NCBI GenBank assembly: GCA_964630305.1
Contig: CAZVTR010000015.1
Span: 1-48,424 of the forward strand
Length of the DNA: 48,424 bases
Source: JAKPPT01 sp964630305
GTDB lineage: Bacteria > Spirochaetota > Spirochaetia > Treponematales > UBA12059
Direction: 5' to 3'
Positions within the stretch are counted from its first letter, which is position 1. Each line of letters starts with the position of its first letter. This document shows, piece by piece, positions 25,885-34,182 of the stretch. The notes beneath the pieces are model-generated. The model was given only the letters and a program-made list of their open reading frames with translations. It was not told the origin of the DNA and did not search any database. The position numbers were made by a program, and so were the translations under genes.

Positions 25885-27501
25885 ATGCCCATCAGTGTTA
25901 TTTTCATTTTTGTTTTTCTTATTGCAAACATTTTTTTTGCTTTTATAAAAAAACCTCAGCATAATCCAGATTCTTTTATACTTGCAGAACGATCCCTTGG
26001 AGGATTTAGTCTTTTCTTTACGCTGCTTGCATCAAACCTTTCTGCTTTTACTATTTTTGGTGTTTCTGGAGCTGGATATCGAATAGGCTGGGCTTTTTTC
26101 CCTGTAATGGCTTTTGGCACAGGGTTTATGGCACTATCGTTTGTAGTTTTTGGAATTCCGCTTCGCAGGCTATCGCTTGCATCGGAGTGGGTTACTCCAG
26201 CGCAATGCATTCAAGATCGGTTTCAAAGCAAGCTGCTTGGCAAACTATACGCTGTTGTCCTCCTTGTATTCACGCTTCCCTACCTCGCTGTGCAAATTGG
26301 ATCTGCTGGCACACTGATAGCATCTGTGAGCAATTTACCAGCCTGGCTCTGTTCTCTGATACTGACTACTATTATTGCTTTCTATATCGTCAGGGGAGGC
26401 ATGCGCTCTGTTGTACGCACCGATATACTCCAGGCCTTTGCTCTCTATTTTTTTGCAGGTCTTGCATTCTTAATTGTCACTCTCTTCTTTTCAAAATCAG
26501 GCGCTCAGACAATACATATCATTACTGCTTCCGGAATAGCAGATCGCAATGGTATTAACAATTCTATGCCGATCGTAACCTTAGTCTCATACTATGTACT
26601 ATGGTTTTTAGCTGACCCCATGTTCCCGCATATGACACAACGATTTTTTGCAGCAAAAACCGACAAAGCAATTCTAACCAGTATGACAATGTATCCATTT
26701 GCATCACTCGTTATATTTTTTATGATGACAGGTCTCGGAGTTGCTGGAGCGATACTCATACCGGGTCTTACAAGATCTGCAAGTGATACAATATTTACTA
26801 AATTATCCATACTTACTGCAGGAAACTGGGCACCAATATTTTCCATAGCAGCTCTTGCAGCGCTCATGTCCACAATGGACAGCCAGCTTTTATCCTGCTC
26901 ATCAATACTTGTAGAAGATTTTATGCCAGGAAAAAAGAACTCGGTATTGTCTATTAAAGTAGTAACAATTCTTTTTGCATTGGTATCATGGATTATATCA
27001 CTTAAACCGCCCGCATCACTCCTGTCATTTCTTACCGGAACAGCCTTCGCTGGCTATGCAATACTTGCTCCCATTATGTTTGCAGCAATTTATGTTCCGC
27101 ATGCCGGCAAACTAACAGCATTGATAAGTCTTTGTACTGGAACGGCGCTCGTAGTTTTACAAGCTCTCAAATTATGGACACCTCCCTTACCTGCAGTCTT
27201 CTTTAATGCAATTCTTCAAACGAGTATACTCGGTATTGGTTTTATAATTTCGCAAGCAGCATCAAAGGTTAGCAATACGTTTAAGCTGCAGTCTCAAACA
27301 ATAGTTCCGTACAAAAATGAATACATTACTCCTGTTTCCGTTATTGTTGCACTCACGCTATTATTCATGGGAATAGATTTTTGGAATTATGGAAAAACAC
27401 CGATTCTTTTTCTAGGAATACCAACCTGGGTATGGTACCATTGCTGTATCACGTTTTTATTAGGAATAGCATGTGTTATTTTTAGCCGAAAACATACATA
27501 A
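25885..27501 (+). CDS. Sodium:solute symporter family (SSS) transporter
   Basis: 538 residues from ATG 25885, with GGAGG 4 nt upstream; the frame is open back to 25867 but that start would lie before the ribosome site. Na+-driven uptake across the inner membrane, LeuT fold. About 13 hydrophobic segments. Family marks: DSFILAERSLGGFSL near 30-45, LLASNLSAFTIFGVSGAGY near 50-68, and ALAALMSTMDSQLLSCSSI near 325-345, which contains the Na+-binding Ser/Thr region of helix 8. It is closest in style to proline/pantothenate-type members, but the solute cannot be read from sequence. It has its own promoter and the structured leader described separately. Confidence 0.88.
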   Translation: MPISVIFIFVFLIANIFFAFIKKPQHNPDSFILAERSLGGFSLFFTLLASNLSAFTIFGVSGAGYRIGWAFFPVMAFGTGFMALSFVVFGIPLRRLSLASEWVTPAQCIQDRFQSKLLGKLYAVVLLVFTLPYLAVQIGSAGTLIASVSNLPAWLCSLILTTIIAFYIVRGGMRSVVRTDILQAFALYFFAGLAFLIVTLFFSKSGAQTIHIITASGIADRNGINNSMPIVTLVSYYVLWFLADPMFPHMTQRFFAAKTDKAILTSMTMYPFASLVIFFMMTGLGVAGAILIPGLTRSASDTIFTKLSILTAGNWAPIFSIAALAALMSTMDSQLLSCSSILVEDFMPGKKNSVLSIKVVTILFALVSWIISLKPPASLLSFLTGTAFAGYAILAPIMFAAIYVPHAGKLTALISLCTGTALVVLQALKLWTPPLPAVFFNAILQTSILGIGFIISQAASKVSNTFKLQSQTIVPYKNEYITPVSVIVALTLLFMGIDFWNYGKTPILFLGIPTWVWYHCCITFLLGIACVIFSRKHT

Positions 27502-27536
27502 CCGATATAAAGTTTAACACTGACGCTCCTTTTCAT

Positions 27537-27564
27537 TTGAAGGTTAACCATATCATGATATACT
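27537..27564 (+). promoter_or_regulatory. Promoter of the RNA-ligase-family gene, leaderless start
   Basis: TTGAAG (27537-27542), 16-bp spacer, TATACT (27559-27564) with TG extension at 27556. The predicted start coincides with the ATG at 27571, 6 nt after the box, and no ribosome site is present. Confidence 0.55.
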
Positions 27565-27570
27565 AGTATT

Positions 27571-28119
27571 ATGAGACTATTTATTGCATTCGAACTTCCT
27601 GAACACATCAAAGAGCACCTCATGTGTCTTATGGAAGACCTAAAGCATGTATGTACAGGTGCAAGATGGGTGCAGCGCGATGATTTGCATATCACGATTG
27701 CTTTTCTCGGAGAAACAGAGCCCGATCTTGTACCAGTAATTTCTGATATACTGCAAGATATTGCATGCAAGTATAAATCACAAGCTACTCGTATTACCAC
27801 TCTTGGAGCATTTCCTAACAGTAGCCGTGCATCGGTTCTATGGGCTGGCATAGAAAAAAACCAGCAGATTAATACTATAGCTGAGGCAATCAGAGACAAA
27901 CTTTCTGAACAGACACCTTCAATTAATTTTGATTCTAAACCCTTTAAGCCGCACATCACGCTTGCACGCTTTAAAACACAGCAAAATATCAATTCAATAT
28001 TTCAACAAGAGTTCGAAGACATAATGTTCAACCTAAACACAATTGTTCTCTATGAAACCGTGTGGATCCATGGAGGCGGACATCGGTATGAAAAACGAGC
28101 TCACTTTTCTCTCTGCTAA
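27571..28119 (+). CDS. thpR: RNA 2',3'-cyclic phosphodiesterase, 2H family (ThpR/LigT)
   Basis: 182 residues. This cytoplasmic enzyme opens 2',3'-cyclic phosphates at RNA ends and in vitro joins 2'-5' RNA ends. Both catalytic HxTx motifs are visible: LHITIAFLG near residue 42 and KPHITLARF near residue 128. The N-terminus MRLFIAFELP and the C-terminal RYEKRAHFSL are typical of the family, and the length is normal. ATG 27571 has no Shine-Dalgarno and follows the -10 box directly, suggesting a leaderless mRNA. Confidence 0.93.
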   Translation: MRLFIAFELPEHIKEHLMCLMEDLKHVCTGARWVQRDDLHITIAFLGETEPDLVPVISDILQDIACKYKSQATRITTLGAFPNSSRASVLWAGIEKNQQINTIAEAIRDKLSEQTPSINFDSKPFKPHITLARFKTQQNINSIFQQEFEDIMFNLNTIVLYETVWIHGGGHRYEKRAHFSLC

Positions 28120-28192
28120 ATGCAAATGTTTTAAATCACAAAATCTATGATCGTTTATTCGCAGCAACTATCTTAATTGGAACCGCATATTA

Positions 28193-28201
28193 TGCTATAC
28201 T
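28193..28201 (+). promoter_or_regulatory. Extended -10 promoter of exonuclease I gene, leaderless start
   Basis: TGCTATACT, followed after 7 nt by the ATG at 28209. No Shine-Dalgarno is present, so transcription would start at or beside the start codon. Confidence 0.5.
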
Positions 28202-28208
28202 CAATCGT

Positions 28209-29729
28209 ATGCCGCAAACATTGCTCTGGTATGATTTAGAAACATTTGGACGCAATCCCTTTCATGACCGCATTGCCCAATTTGCATGTATAAGAACCAA
28301 TGAAGATTTAGAGCCAATTTCTGCTGGCAAAGTACTCTATTCTAAGCTTAGCCCCGATTATCTCCCCGATCCGCGTGCATGCCTTGTACATGGCATTGAC
28401 CCTCAAACAGTTATGAGCGAAGGTGCTCGGGAATATGAGTTTGCACGAACAATACATGCAGAAATGTCACAGCCCAATACATGTGTCATCGGTTTTAACA
28501 ATATTCATTTTGATGATGAGTTTATAAGAAATTTATTTTATAGGAATTTACTTGACCCTTATGAACGGGAATGGCAAAATGGGAATTCGCGATGGGATGT
28601 TATAAATCTCTTTCGAGCTGCACATGATTTGCGTCCTTCCGGATTCGTCTGGCCAATTAAAGAAAACGGTAAACCTTCTTTTAAACTTACTGCTCTATCA
28701 GGCGCAAATGGAATTCCGCATGAAAATGCTCATGACGCTCTCCACGATGTCGATGCAACGATAAAACTCACCTGGCTATTAAAACAAGTACAGCCCAAAT
28801 TATTCTCCTGGTACTGGAATCATCGGACTACGGAGAGTCTCCGTCCGCTCATCAATGTTGTCGGTGAGGAAATTCTTCTCCACACCAGTGCATCCTATAC
28901 TAACCAGTTTGGATGTACAGCACCTGTCCTGCCATTATCGATTCTTCCGGGACGAAAAGACAGTATCATTGCTGTTGATCTTCGTGAAGACATCGATGTA
29001 CTCTTTGATATGACAGCAAGTGAAATTCGATTTGCATATTTTAAAAGTGCCGAGGAATACCGCGAACAAAAACTAACTAATGGTTTTGATTCAGAACAGC
29101 TTGAACTCTTTCCTTATTTTTCGCCTCATTTTAAAGTTCCCCTAGTAGAATTAAAGCTCAACCGCTGTCCCTATCTTGCTCCCTGGCAGATTTTAGATGA
29201 TGAAAGCGCAGAGCGGCTTAATATTGATAAGAATCTTTGTTTAGAGAGAACAAAAAAGCTAAGACAAAATCCTGACCTTGTACAAAAGATAATAGCTGTA
29301 TTTTCTCCAGTAAGGAATGAACCTGAAACAAAAGATCCTGACTATACCATTTATTCCGGAGGCTTTTTTAGCAATACTGATAAATCAGCATTAAAATTAA
29401 TGCACTCTGCTCTTACAGAAGAGGAGCCGTATGTTGTTATAAATAATTATCGTTCACAGTCATGGGAAGATCCTCGAATGCCCGAAATGCTGTACCGGTT
29501 GTCTGCACGAAACTGGCCCGAGATGCTCACCGAAGAAGAGCAGAAAAAATGGAAATCATTTTGCGCTGGGAGAATACTCTGCCCCACATACGAAAGTGCG
29601 CTCGATTATAATAAATTTCGGCGAATTATTCGTGAGATTGCAAAAACAGCAACCCACGATGAAAAAATTATGCTCCGTAAGCTTTTAGCATATGGCCGCA
29701 CAATAAAAGCATATTGCACATCAATCTAA
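28209..29729 (+). CDS. sbcB: Exodeoxyribonuclease I
   Basis: 506 residues. 3'-5' single-strand DNA exonuclease used in recombination and mismatch repair. The DEDDh catalytic set is complete: WYDLETFG (residues 8-15), FNNIHFDDEF near 98, and HDALHDVDA near 177 with the final His and Asp. The remaining two thirds matches the ExoI SH3-like and helical C-terminal parts: LNRCPYLAPW near 320 and PEMLYRLSARNWPEMLTEE near 425-443. It is somewhat longer than the E. coli enzyme (about 475). It is near addA/addB but separated by two unrelated genes and has its own promoter. Confidence 0.93.
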   Translation: MPQTLLWYDLETFGRNPFHDRIAQFACIRTNEDLEPISAGKVLYSKLSPDYLPDPRACLVHGIDPQTVMSEGAREYEFARTIHAEMSQPNTCVIGFNNIHFDDEFIRNLFYRNLLDPYEREWQNGNSRWDVINLFRAAHDLRPSGFVWPIKENGKPSFKLTALSGANGIPHENAHDALHDVDATIKLTWLLKQVQPKLFSWYWNHRTTESLRPLINVVGEEILLHTSASYTNQFGCTAPVLPLSILPGRKDSIIAVDLREDIDVLFDMTASEIRFAYFKSAEEYREQKLTNGFDSEQLELFPYFSPHFKVPLVELKLNRCPYLAPWQILDDESAERLNIDKNLCLERTKKLRQNPDLVQKIIAVFSPVRNEPETKDPDYTIYSGGFFSNTDKSALKLMHSALTEEEPYVVINNYRSQSWEDPRMPEMLYRLSARNWPEMLTEEEQKKWKSFCAGRILCPTYESALDYNKFRRIIREIAKTATHDEKIMLRKLLAYGRTIKAYCTSI

Positions 29730-29744
29730 GTACTGCCTACTATA

Positions 29745-29780
29745 AAGTCCCTGCAAAACCGATATGCTTTCCAGGGACTT
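29745..29780. terminator. Stem-loop between convergent sbcB and SPFH genes
   Basis: AAGTCCCTG (29745-29753) pairs with CAGGGACTT (29772-29780). T-runs are weak on both sides (TTTATA on the minus strand), so terminator function is likely but not certain. Confidence 0.5.
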
Positions 29781-29821
29781 GCTATAAAAATTATGCTGCA
29801 AATTGATTAAATAAAACCTAT

Positions 29822-30673
29822 CTATTTTGTTCCAATAAACTTTGACAAATCCATAATCGTTCCACTGCTGCCGCTCATAACCGTCGGGAGCTTACCATCC
29901 CACTTTTCTATCCACATTTTTGTGAGGAGCTCCTGGGTTATTGATGTTCGCAGCAATTCTTGTTCCTTTGCCATTCCTTCTGCCTGAATGATACGCGCTT
30001 CTTTCTGATACCGCGCCTGTTCTGCTTTGTTCTTCTCAACCTGAATGCGTACTGCTTCTATCTGCTTTGCTTCAATAGCCTTAACATATTCATCGGTAAA
30101 TTTAATTTCACGTATGCCCACTGAATCCAACAAGAGTCCATTTGCTTCAAAACTCGGTCTTAGTTTGCTTTCAATAATCGATTGAATTTCTGTAACATTC
30201 CCTGTGTAGAGCATTTCTGCCTCAAACTCACGCGGAATGTTTCGTACCCAGATTCTTGAATCGGCTTTTACAATTTTTTCTACTAAATCATTTTCATTTC
30301 CTATATTTTGTGCAACCCAGGTTACCTTCTCAGGATCTACCGAAAACCGAATTGTATAGTATATGAGCACCTGCTGGCCGTCTTTTGTGTTAGTATCTAC
30401 GGGGTAATCCTTATAGTTTGCATTAGAATACCGCTGCTTCTCTTCGCTTGTTGTTTCATAGATTACCTTTTTAGTGTTATAGATATACGTTTTATCGATT
30501 ATAGGCATAATAAAATTAAGACCTGGCCTGAGAATTGTGCCAGTCACCTTACCTAACCTGACAACAACATGCACACTGCCTGGTTCTACTACTCGTATAG
30601 TCGAAAAAAGAAAAATAACCACTAAAATACCAATCACTATCAATCCAATAATCTTAGTATTGCCTTTAATCAT
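29822..30673 (-). CDS. SPFH/Band 7 (prohibitin-like) membrane protein
   Basis: 283 residues, ATG with AAGGAGGA upstream. One N-terminal membrane anchor (about 8-28), then an SPFH domain: VEPGSVHVVVRLGKV, ILRPGLNFIMPIIDK, and DGQQVLIYYTIRFSVDPE. A charged coiled coil (about 205-245, AKQIEAVRIQVEKNKAEQAR) follows, then a short globular tail. This is the prohibitin/stomatin layout, proteins that oligomerise into membrane microdomains, often regulating proteases. No NfeD or FtsH-type partner lies adjacent. It is divergent from the Rrf2 gene. Confidence 0.88.
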   Translation of the reverse strand: MIKGNTKIIGLIVIGILVVIFLFSTIRVVEPGSVHVVVRLGKVTGTILRPGLNFIMPIIDKTYIYNTKKVIYETTSEEKQRYSNANYKDYPVDTNTKDGQQVLIYYTIRFSVDPEKVTWVAQNIGNENDLVEKIVKADSRIWVRNIPREFEAEMLYTGNVTEIQSIIESKLRPSFEANGLLLDSVGIREIKFTDEYVKAIEAKQIEAVRIQVEKNKAEQARYQKEARIIQAEGMAKEQELLRTSITQELLTKMWIEKWDGKLPTVMSGSSGTIMDLSKFIGTK

Positions 30674-30749
30674 ACATGCTTCCTCCTTGCTCTATACAGT
30701 ATACTCGTAATACTATGATTGGACAAATACAATTTTTTATATTTAGCTC

Positions 30750-30787
30750 TTGACATTTAAGCATAATGGTATTACTATACCATTATG
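30750..30787 (+). promoter_or_regulatory. Rrf2 promoter with operator covering -10 and start codon
   Basis: TTGACA (30750-30755), 17-bp spacer, TACTAT (30773-30778); predicted start at about 30785, the A of the ATG. A perfect palindrome, CATAATGGTAT-TACT-ATACCATTATG (30762-30787), covers the -10 and the start codon. The likely reading is autorepression by the Rrf2 product on a leaderless mRNA. Confidence 0.7.
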
Positions 30788-31207
30788 AATGGTAACAAAA
30801 TTGTACATATTAGCGATGCAAGCATGCTGGCAATACATGCCTTGCTCTATCTTGCACAGCATACAGAAAAAAGAGTCCAGACAAAAGAAATTGCAGAAAA
30901 GCTCGGTACGAGCGAAAATCACCTTGCTAAAGTTATGCAAATACTCGTAAAAAAAGGGTACATTACTTCAGTGAAAGGTCCAGCAGGCGGTTTTTCTCTT
31001 GCTATTAAACCAGAAACGCTTTCGATTAGAGCAATTATCGAAACAATCGATGGAACGCTGCATTCAGATTTTTGTCCGTTCAGCATTTCCTGTAATCCAA
31101 ATAATTGCATATTAGGAAAAGAGTTTCAGACTCTATCAAAAAAAATGGTACAGTTTCTGGAAAAGCGTACGTTAAAAGATATGCAGAACACAGGAGTATT
31201 CGGATGA
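30785..31207 (+). CDS. Rrf2 family transcriptional regulator, probable Fe-S sensor
   Basis: 140 residues. An N-terminal winged helix has the recognition region EIAEKLGTSENHLAKVMQIL (35-54) and wing VKGPAGGFSLA (63-73), standard for Rrf2 (IscR/NsrR/RsrR). Three cysteines, Cys97, Cys103 and Cys108 (C-X5-C-X4-C), sit where the [Fe-S] ligands lie in NsrR and IscR, so a cluster-based sensor of NO or redox state is likely. It is next to the ferredoxin and hcp genes, the usual nitrosative-stress context. Its start codon is inside its own putative operator. Confidence 0.9.
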   Translation: MNGNKIVHISDASMLAIHALLYLAQHTEKRVQTKEIAEKLGTSENHLAKVMQILVKKGYITSVKGPAGGFSLAIKPETLSIRAIIETIDGTLHSDFCPFSISCNPNNCILGKEFQTLSKKMVQFLEKRTLKDMQNTGVFG

Positions 31208-31319
31208 TTACTGCACATCTATCGAATACAATTTTCCACCATATGCGGTTCTCCTATAAATCGCGCCAGCCGCTTAGTAGAAAACAAAGCATGTGGCATA
31301 TATTTTTTATACATATTTC

Positions 31320-31333
31320 GGTATTTTCATACC
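31320..31333 (+). promoter_or_regulatory. Second Rrf2-like operator, upstream of the ferredoxin gene
   Basis: GGTAT-TTTC-ATACC repeats the core of the palindrome at the rrf2 start (GGTAT-N4-ATACC) and lies 25 bases before the ferredoxin ATG. Shared core and 4-bp spacing suggest the same regulator binds both. Confidence 0.5.
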
Positions 31334-31358
31334 TTTTTACTTCTTTAAAGGAGGTTTT

Positions 31359-32303
31359 ATGTCTAAACGCACGGTAATCGAAATTAACGAGGATCTCTGC
31401 AACGGGTGCGGTCTCTGTGCCGAAGGCTGCCCAGAAGGCGCGCTGCAGATTATTGATGGCAAAGCGAGGCTTGTCGGTGAATCACTCTGTGATGGACTCG
31501 GAGCATGTATCGGGGACTGTCCCCAGGGTGCAATAAACAAGGTCGAGCGCGAAGCAGAAGCATACAGTGAACGACAGGTTATTGAAAACATAATACCGAA
31601 AGGACTTAACACAATACGCTCCCATCTCAATCACCTTAAGCATCATGGTCAGGATGCCTGGTACAACGAAGCTCTAGCTATACTAAAGGAAAAAGGTTTT
31701 ACTATGGAAACTTTACTTTCAGAACCAGAGCATAAAATTCATACGAAGCAAGAAACCGTTCCTCAGCATGAAGCAGAAACGCAACATACCGCTCACAGAG
31801 GGTGCCCAGGCAGCAGGTCATTTTCGTTTAAGGCTCAGGGAGATTCATCTTTGAGGCAAGGAGCCTTCAACAACATGATGCAACAACACGCTGGAGACAC
31901 TGCAACATCTCCAGAAAATCGATATAGTTCCATGCTCGAGCAGTGGCCGATACAGCTGCATCTCATTAACCCGCGAGCTCCATTTTTCAAAGGCCAGCAT
32001 CTCCTTATTGCAGCAGATTGTACCGCCTTTACTTTTGGTTCATTTCATCCCGCACTGCTCGCTGGCAAAAAACTCATCATAGCATGCCCTAAACTTGATT
32101 CCAATAAAGAAATCTATATCGACAAAATAGCAGCCCTTATCGATGAATCCGAAATTGCATCAATAACCATTGCAATTATGGAAGTTCCCTGCTGCTCTGG
32201 TCTTAAAATGCTGGTAAAACAAGCACTTGATAAAACCTTACGGAAACCACCGCTTAGTACTGTTACAATTGGTATCCAAGGGAGCATACTAAGCTGGGAA
32301 TAA
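31359..32303 (+). CDS. Two-cluster ferredoxin-like protein linked to hcp
   Basis: 314 residues from ATG 31359, with AAAGGAGG 6 nt upstream. The N-terminal part carries two [4Fe-4S] motifs: CNGCGLCAEGCPEGAL (near 13-28) and CDGLGACIGDCPQGAIN (near 43-59). A helical linker follows, then a His/Gln-rich low-complexity stretch, a GCPGSRSF motif, and a globular C-terminal domain (LLIAADCTAF, KLIIACPKLD, IMEVPCCSGL) with further cysteines. Proteins of this form are commonly encoded beside hybrid cluster protein and probably deliver electrons to it; that role is inferred. It lies between the Rrf2 gene and hcp on the same strand. Confidence 0.85.
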   Translation: MSKRTVIEINEDLCNGCGLCAEGCPEGALQIIDGKARLVGESLCDGLGACIGDCPQGAINKVEREAEAYSERQVIENIIPKGLNTIRSHLNHLKHHGQDAWYNEALAILKEKGFTMETLLSEPEHKIHTKQETVPQHEAETQHTAHRGCPGSRSFSFKAQGDSSLRQGAFNNMMQQHAGDTATSPENRYSSMLEQWPIQLHLINPRAPFFKGQHLLIAADCTAFTFGSFHPALLAGKKLIIACPKLDSNKEIYIDKIAALIDESEIASITIAIMEVPCCSGLKMLVKQALDKTLRKPPLSTVTIGIQGSILSWE

Positions 32304-32310
32304 AATTGGC

Positions 32311-32339
32311 TTTACAGTGAAATTATTTTCACTTAAACT
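32311..32339 (+). promoter_or_regulatory. hcp promoter with palindrome filling the spacer
   Basis: TTTACA (32311-32316), 17-bp spacer, TAAACT (32334-32339). The palindrome AGTGAAA-TTAT-TTTCACT (32316-32333) fills the spacer. Its sequence differs from the GGTAT-N4-ATACC sites upstream, so another regulator may act here. Confidence 0.5.
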
Positions 32340-32360
32340 ATATTAAGCAAGGAGGAAAAT

Positions 32361-34052
32361 ATGTTTTGTTATCAATGTCAGGAAGCAATGCAGGGGAAAG
32401 GCTGTTCCCTTGCAAAGGGAGTGTGCGGCAAGCAGGATTCTACTGCTGACTTGCAGGATCTACTTACACATACACTCAAGGGCATAGGCGCTTGGGCCAC
32501 TGAAGCACGCAGTTTAGGGCTTACTACAGCAGAAGCAGATCATTTTGTAGTAGACAGCTTGTTTGCCTCCATCACAAATGCTAATTTTGACGATGATTGG
32601 TTTATTGCTGCAATTAAAGAAGGACTTGCAATTCGCACCAAGCTGCGTGATCTCGTTCGCACGAAACGCGGAGGCAAAGAAGATGTTTCTTGTGCTGAAT
32701 GTGGCTCTCATGATCCTAAAGGCGGAGAAAAACCTATGCTCTGTACCGATGCAGCACTCTGGAGTGCTGTACCGCAAGATTTTGCAAGCAAGGCAAAAAC
32801 TATAGGGTTTTTAGCTATTGATAATGAAGATATCCGATCACTCATTGCTCTGCTGATTTTTGGCCTCCGTGGCATGGCAGCTTATGCCCATCATGCTATG
32901 GTGCTGGGTTATACCGATGATGCAATCTTTGCCTTTATGCATAAAGCTCTAGCGGCAACTACCGATCCAGCTATTACAGCAGATCAGCTTACTGCACTTG
33001 TACTTGAGTGCGGTACCATGGGTGTACAAACCATGGCACTGCTCGATAAAGCTAATACCAGCACATATGGTGAACCAGAGATAACCACTGTTGAACTTGG
33101 GGTTAGAAATCGGCCTGGAATTCTTATTTCTGGTCACGATCTTAAAGACCTTGAAATGCTTCTTGAACAAACAAAAGATATGGGCATTGATATCTATACA
33201 CATAGCGAAATGCTGCCAGCACACTACTACCCTGCATTTAAGAACTATTCACACTTTGCCGGTAACTACGGCAATGCATGGTGGAAACAGAGGGATGAAT
33301 TCGAAAAATTTAACGGCCCTATTCTTATGACAACAAACTGTCTTGTACCTCCTGCTGATACATATAAAGACAGAGTTTTCACAACAGGTATTGTGAGTTA
33401 CCCTGGACTAAAACATATTGATGCTGACCAAAATGGCTATAAAGATTTTACTCCAATTATCAATGCTGCAAAAAATTGCAAAGCACCTACAGAGCTGGAA
33501 ACGGGAACAATTACTGGTGGTTTTGCCCATGGTCAAGTTATGAAATTAGCAGATAAAATAGTTTCAGCGATAAAAGCAGGAAAAATAAGAAAATTTGTTG
33601 TTATGGCTGGCTGTGACGGCAGAATGGCGAGCAGAAAATACTATGAGGAATTTGCTCTGGCGCTCCCAAAAGATACTGTTATACTAACTGCAGGATGTGC
33701 AAAGTATCGCTATAACAAGCTCAACCTTGGCGATATCGACGGCATTCCGCGTGTGCTGGATGCAGGACAGTGTAATGATTCATATTCACTTGCAGTAACG
33801 GCACTCAAACTTAAAGAAGTATTTGCACTTGCCGATGTCAACGAACTCCCCATTGTTTTTAATATAGCCTGGTATGAACAAAAAGCAGTATTAGTGCTCC
33901 TTGCGCTCCTCGCACTTGGGTTTAAAAATATTCATATTGGACCTACTCTACCCGCTTTCCTTTCTCCAGGTGTAGCTGACGTCCTTATAAAAACATTTGG
34001 ACTGGGAACCATCAGTAATACCGAACACGATATAGCTCAGATGATTGGATAA
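32361..34052 (+). CDS. hcp: Hybrid cluster protein (hydroxylamine/NO reductase)
   Basis: 563 residues, AAGGAGG before ATG. A cytoplasmic enzyme with a cubane cluster and an Fe-S-O hybrid cluster that reduces hydroxylamine or nitric oxide. The N-terminal cubane motif CYQCQEAMQGKGC with a fourth Cys at 22 has the close spacing of the anaerobe (class I) type. Hybrid-cluster ligands appear in AGCDGRMASRKYYEE near 418, ILTAGCAKYRYNKL near 443, DAGQCNDSYS near 471, and WYEQKAV near 505. It fits NO/oxidative stress defence together with the Rrf2 sensor and ferredoxin. A separate promoter and a strong terminator bracket it. Confidence 0.97.
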   Translation: MFCYQCQEAMQGKGCSLAKGVCGKQDSTADLQDLLTHTLKGIGAWATEARSLGLTTAEADHFVVDSLFASITNANFDDDWFIAAIKEGLAIRTKLRDLVRTKRGGKEDVSCAECGSHDPKGGEKPMLCTDAALWSAVPQDFASKAKTIGFLAIDNEDIRSLIALLIFGLRGMAAYAHHAMVLGYTDDAIFAFMHKALAATTDPAITADQLTALVLECGTMGVQTMALLDKANTSTYGEPEITTVELGVRNRPGILISGHDLKDLEMLLEQTKDMGIDIYTHSEMLPAHYYPAFKNYSHFAGNYGNAWWKQRDEFEKFNGPILMTTNCLVPPADTYKDRVFTTGIVSYPGLKHIDADQNGYKDFTPIINAAKNCKAPTELETGTITGGFAHGQVMKLADKIVSAIKAGKIRKFVVMAGCDGRMASRKYYEEFALALPKDTVILTAGCAKYRYNKLNLGDIDGIPRVLDAGQCNDSYSLAVTALKLKEVFALADVNELPIVFNIAWYEQKAVLVLLALLALGFKNIHIGPTLPAFLSPGVADVLIKTFGLGTISNTEHDIAQMIG

Positions 34053-34079
34053 ATATTGTTAAATATAGTGCAAACTATT

Positions 34080-34112
34080 CTGGCTGCCTGTTTGTTGGGC
34101 AGCCAGATTTTT
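34080..34112 (+). terminator. Rho-independent terminator after hcp
   Basis: CTGGCTGCC (34080-34088) pairs with GGCAGCCAG (34098-34106), followed by ATTTTTA. Confidence 0.9.
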
Positions 34113-34182
34113 AGTCACAGAAGTTATAATTTCTTGATAATCAACCAGTAATGATTAAAACTTTTTTCATTAACAACAGCAA

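Noticed and set aside
31105..31377. Frame overlapping the end of the Rrf2 gene
   Set aside because: Out of frame with the Rrf2 protein, no ribosome site, and it covers the operator before the ferredoxin gene.
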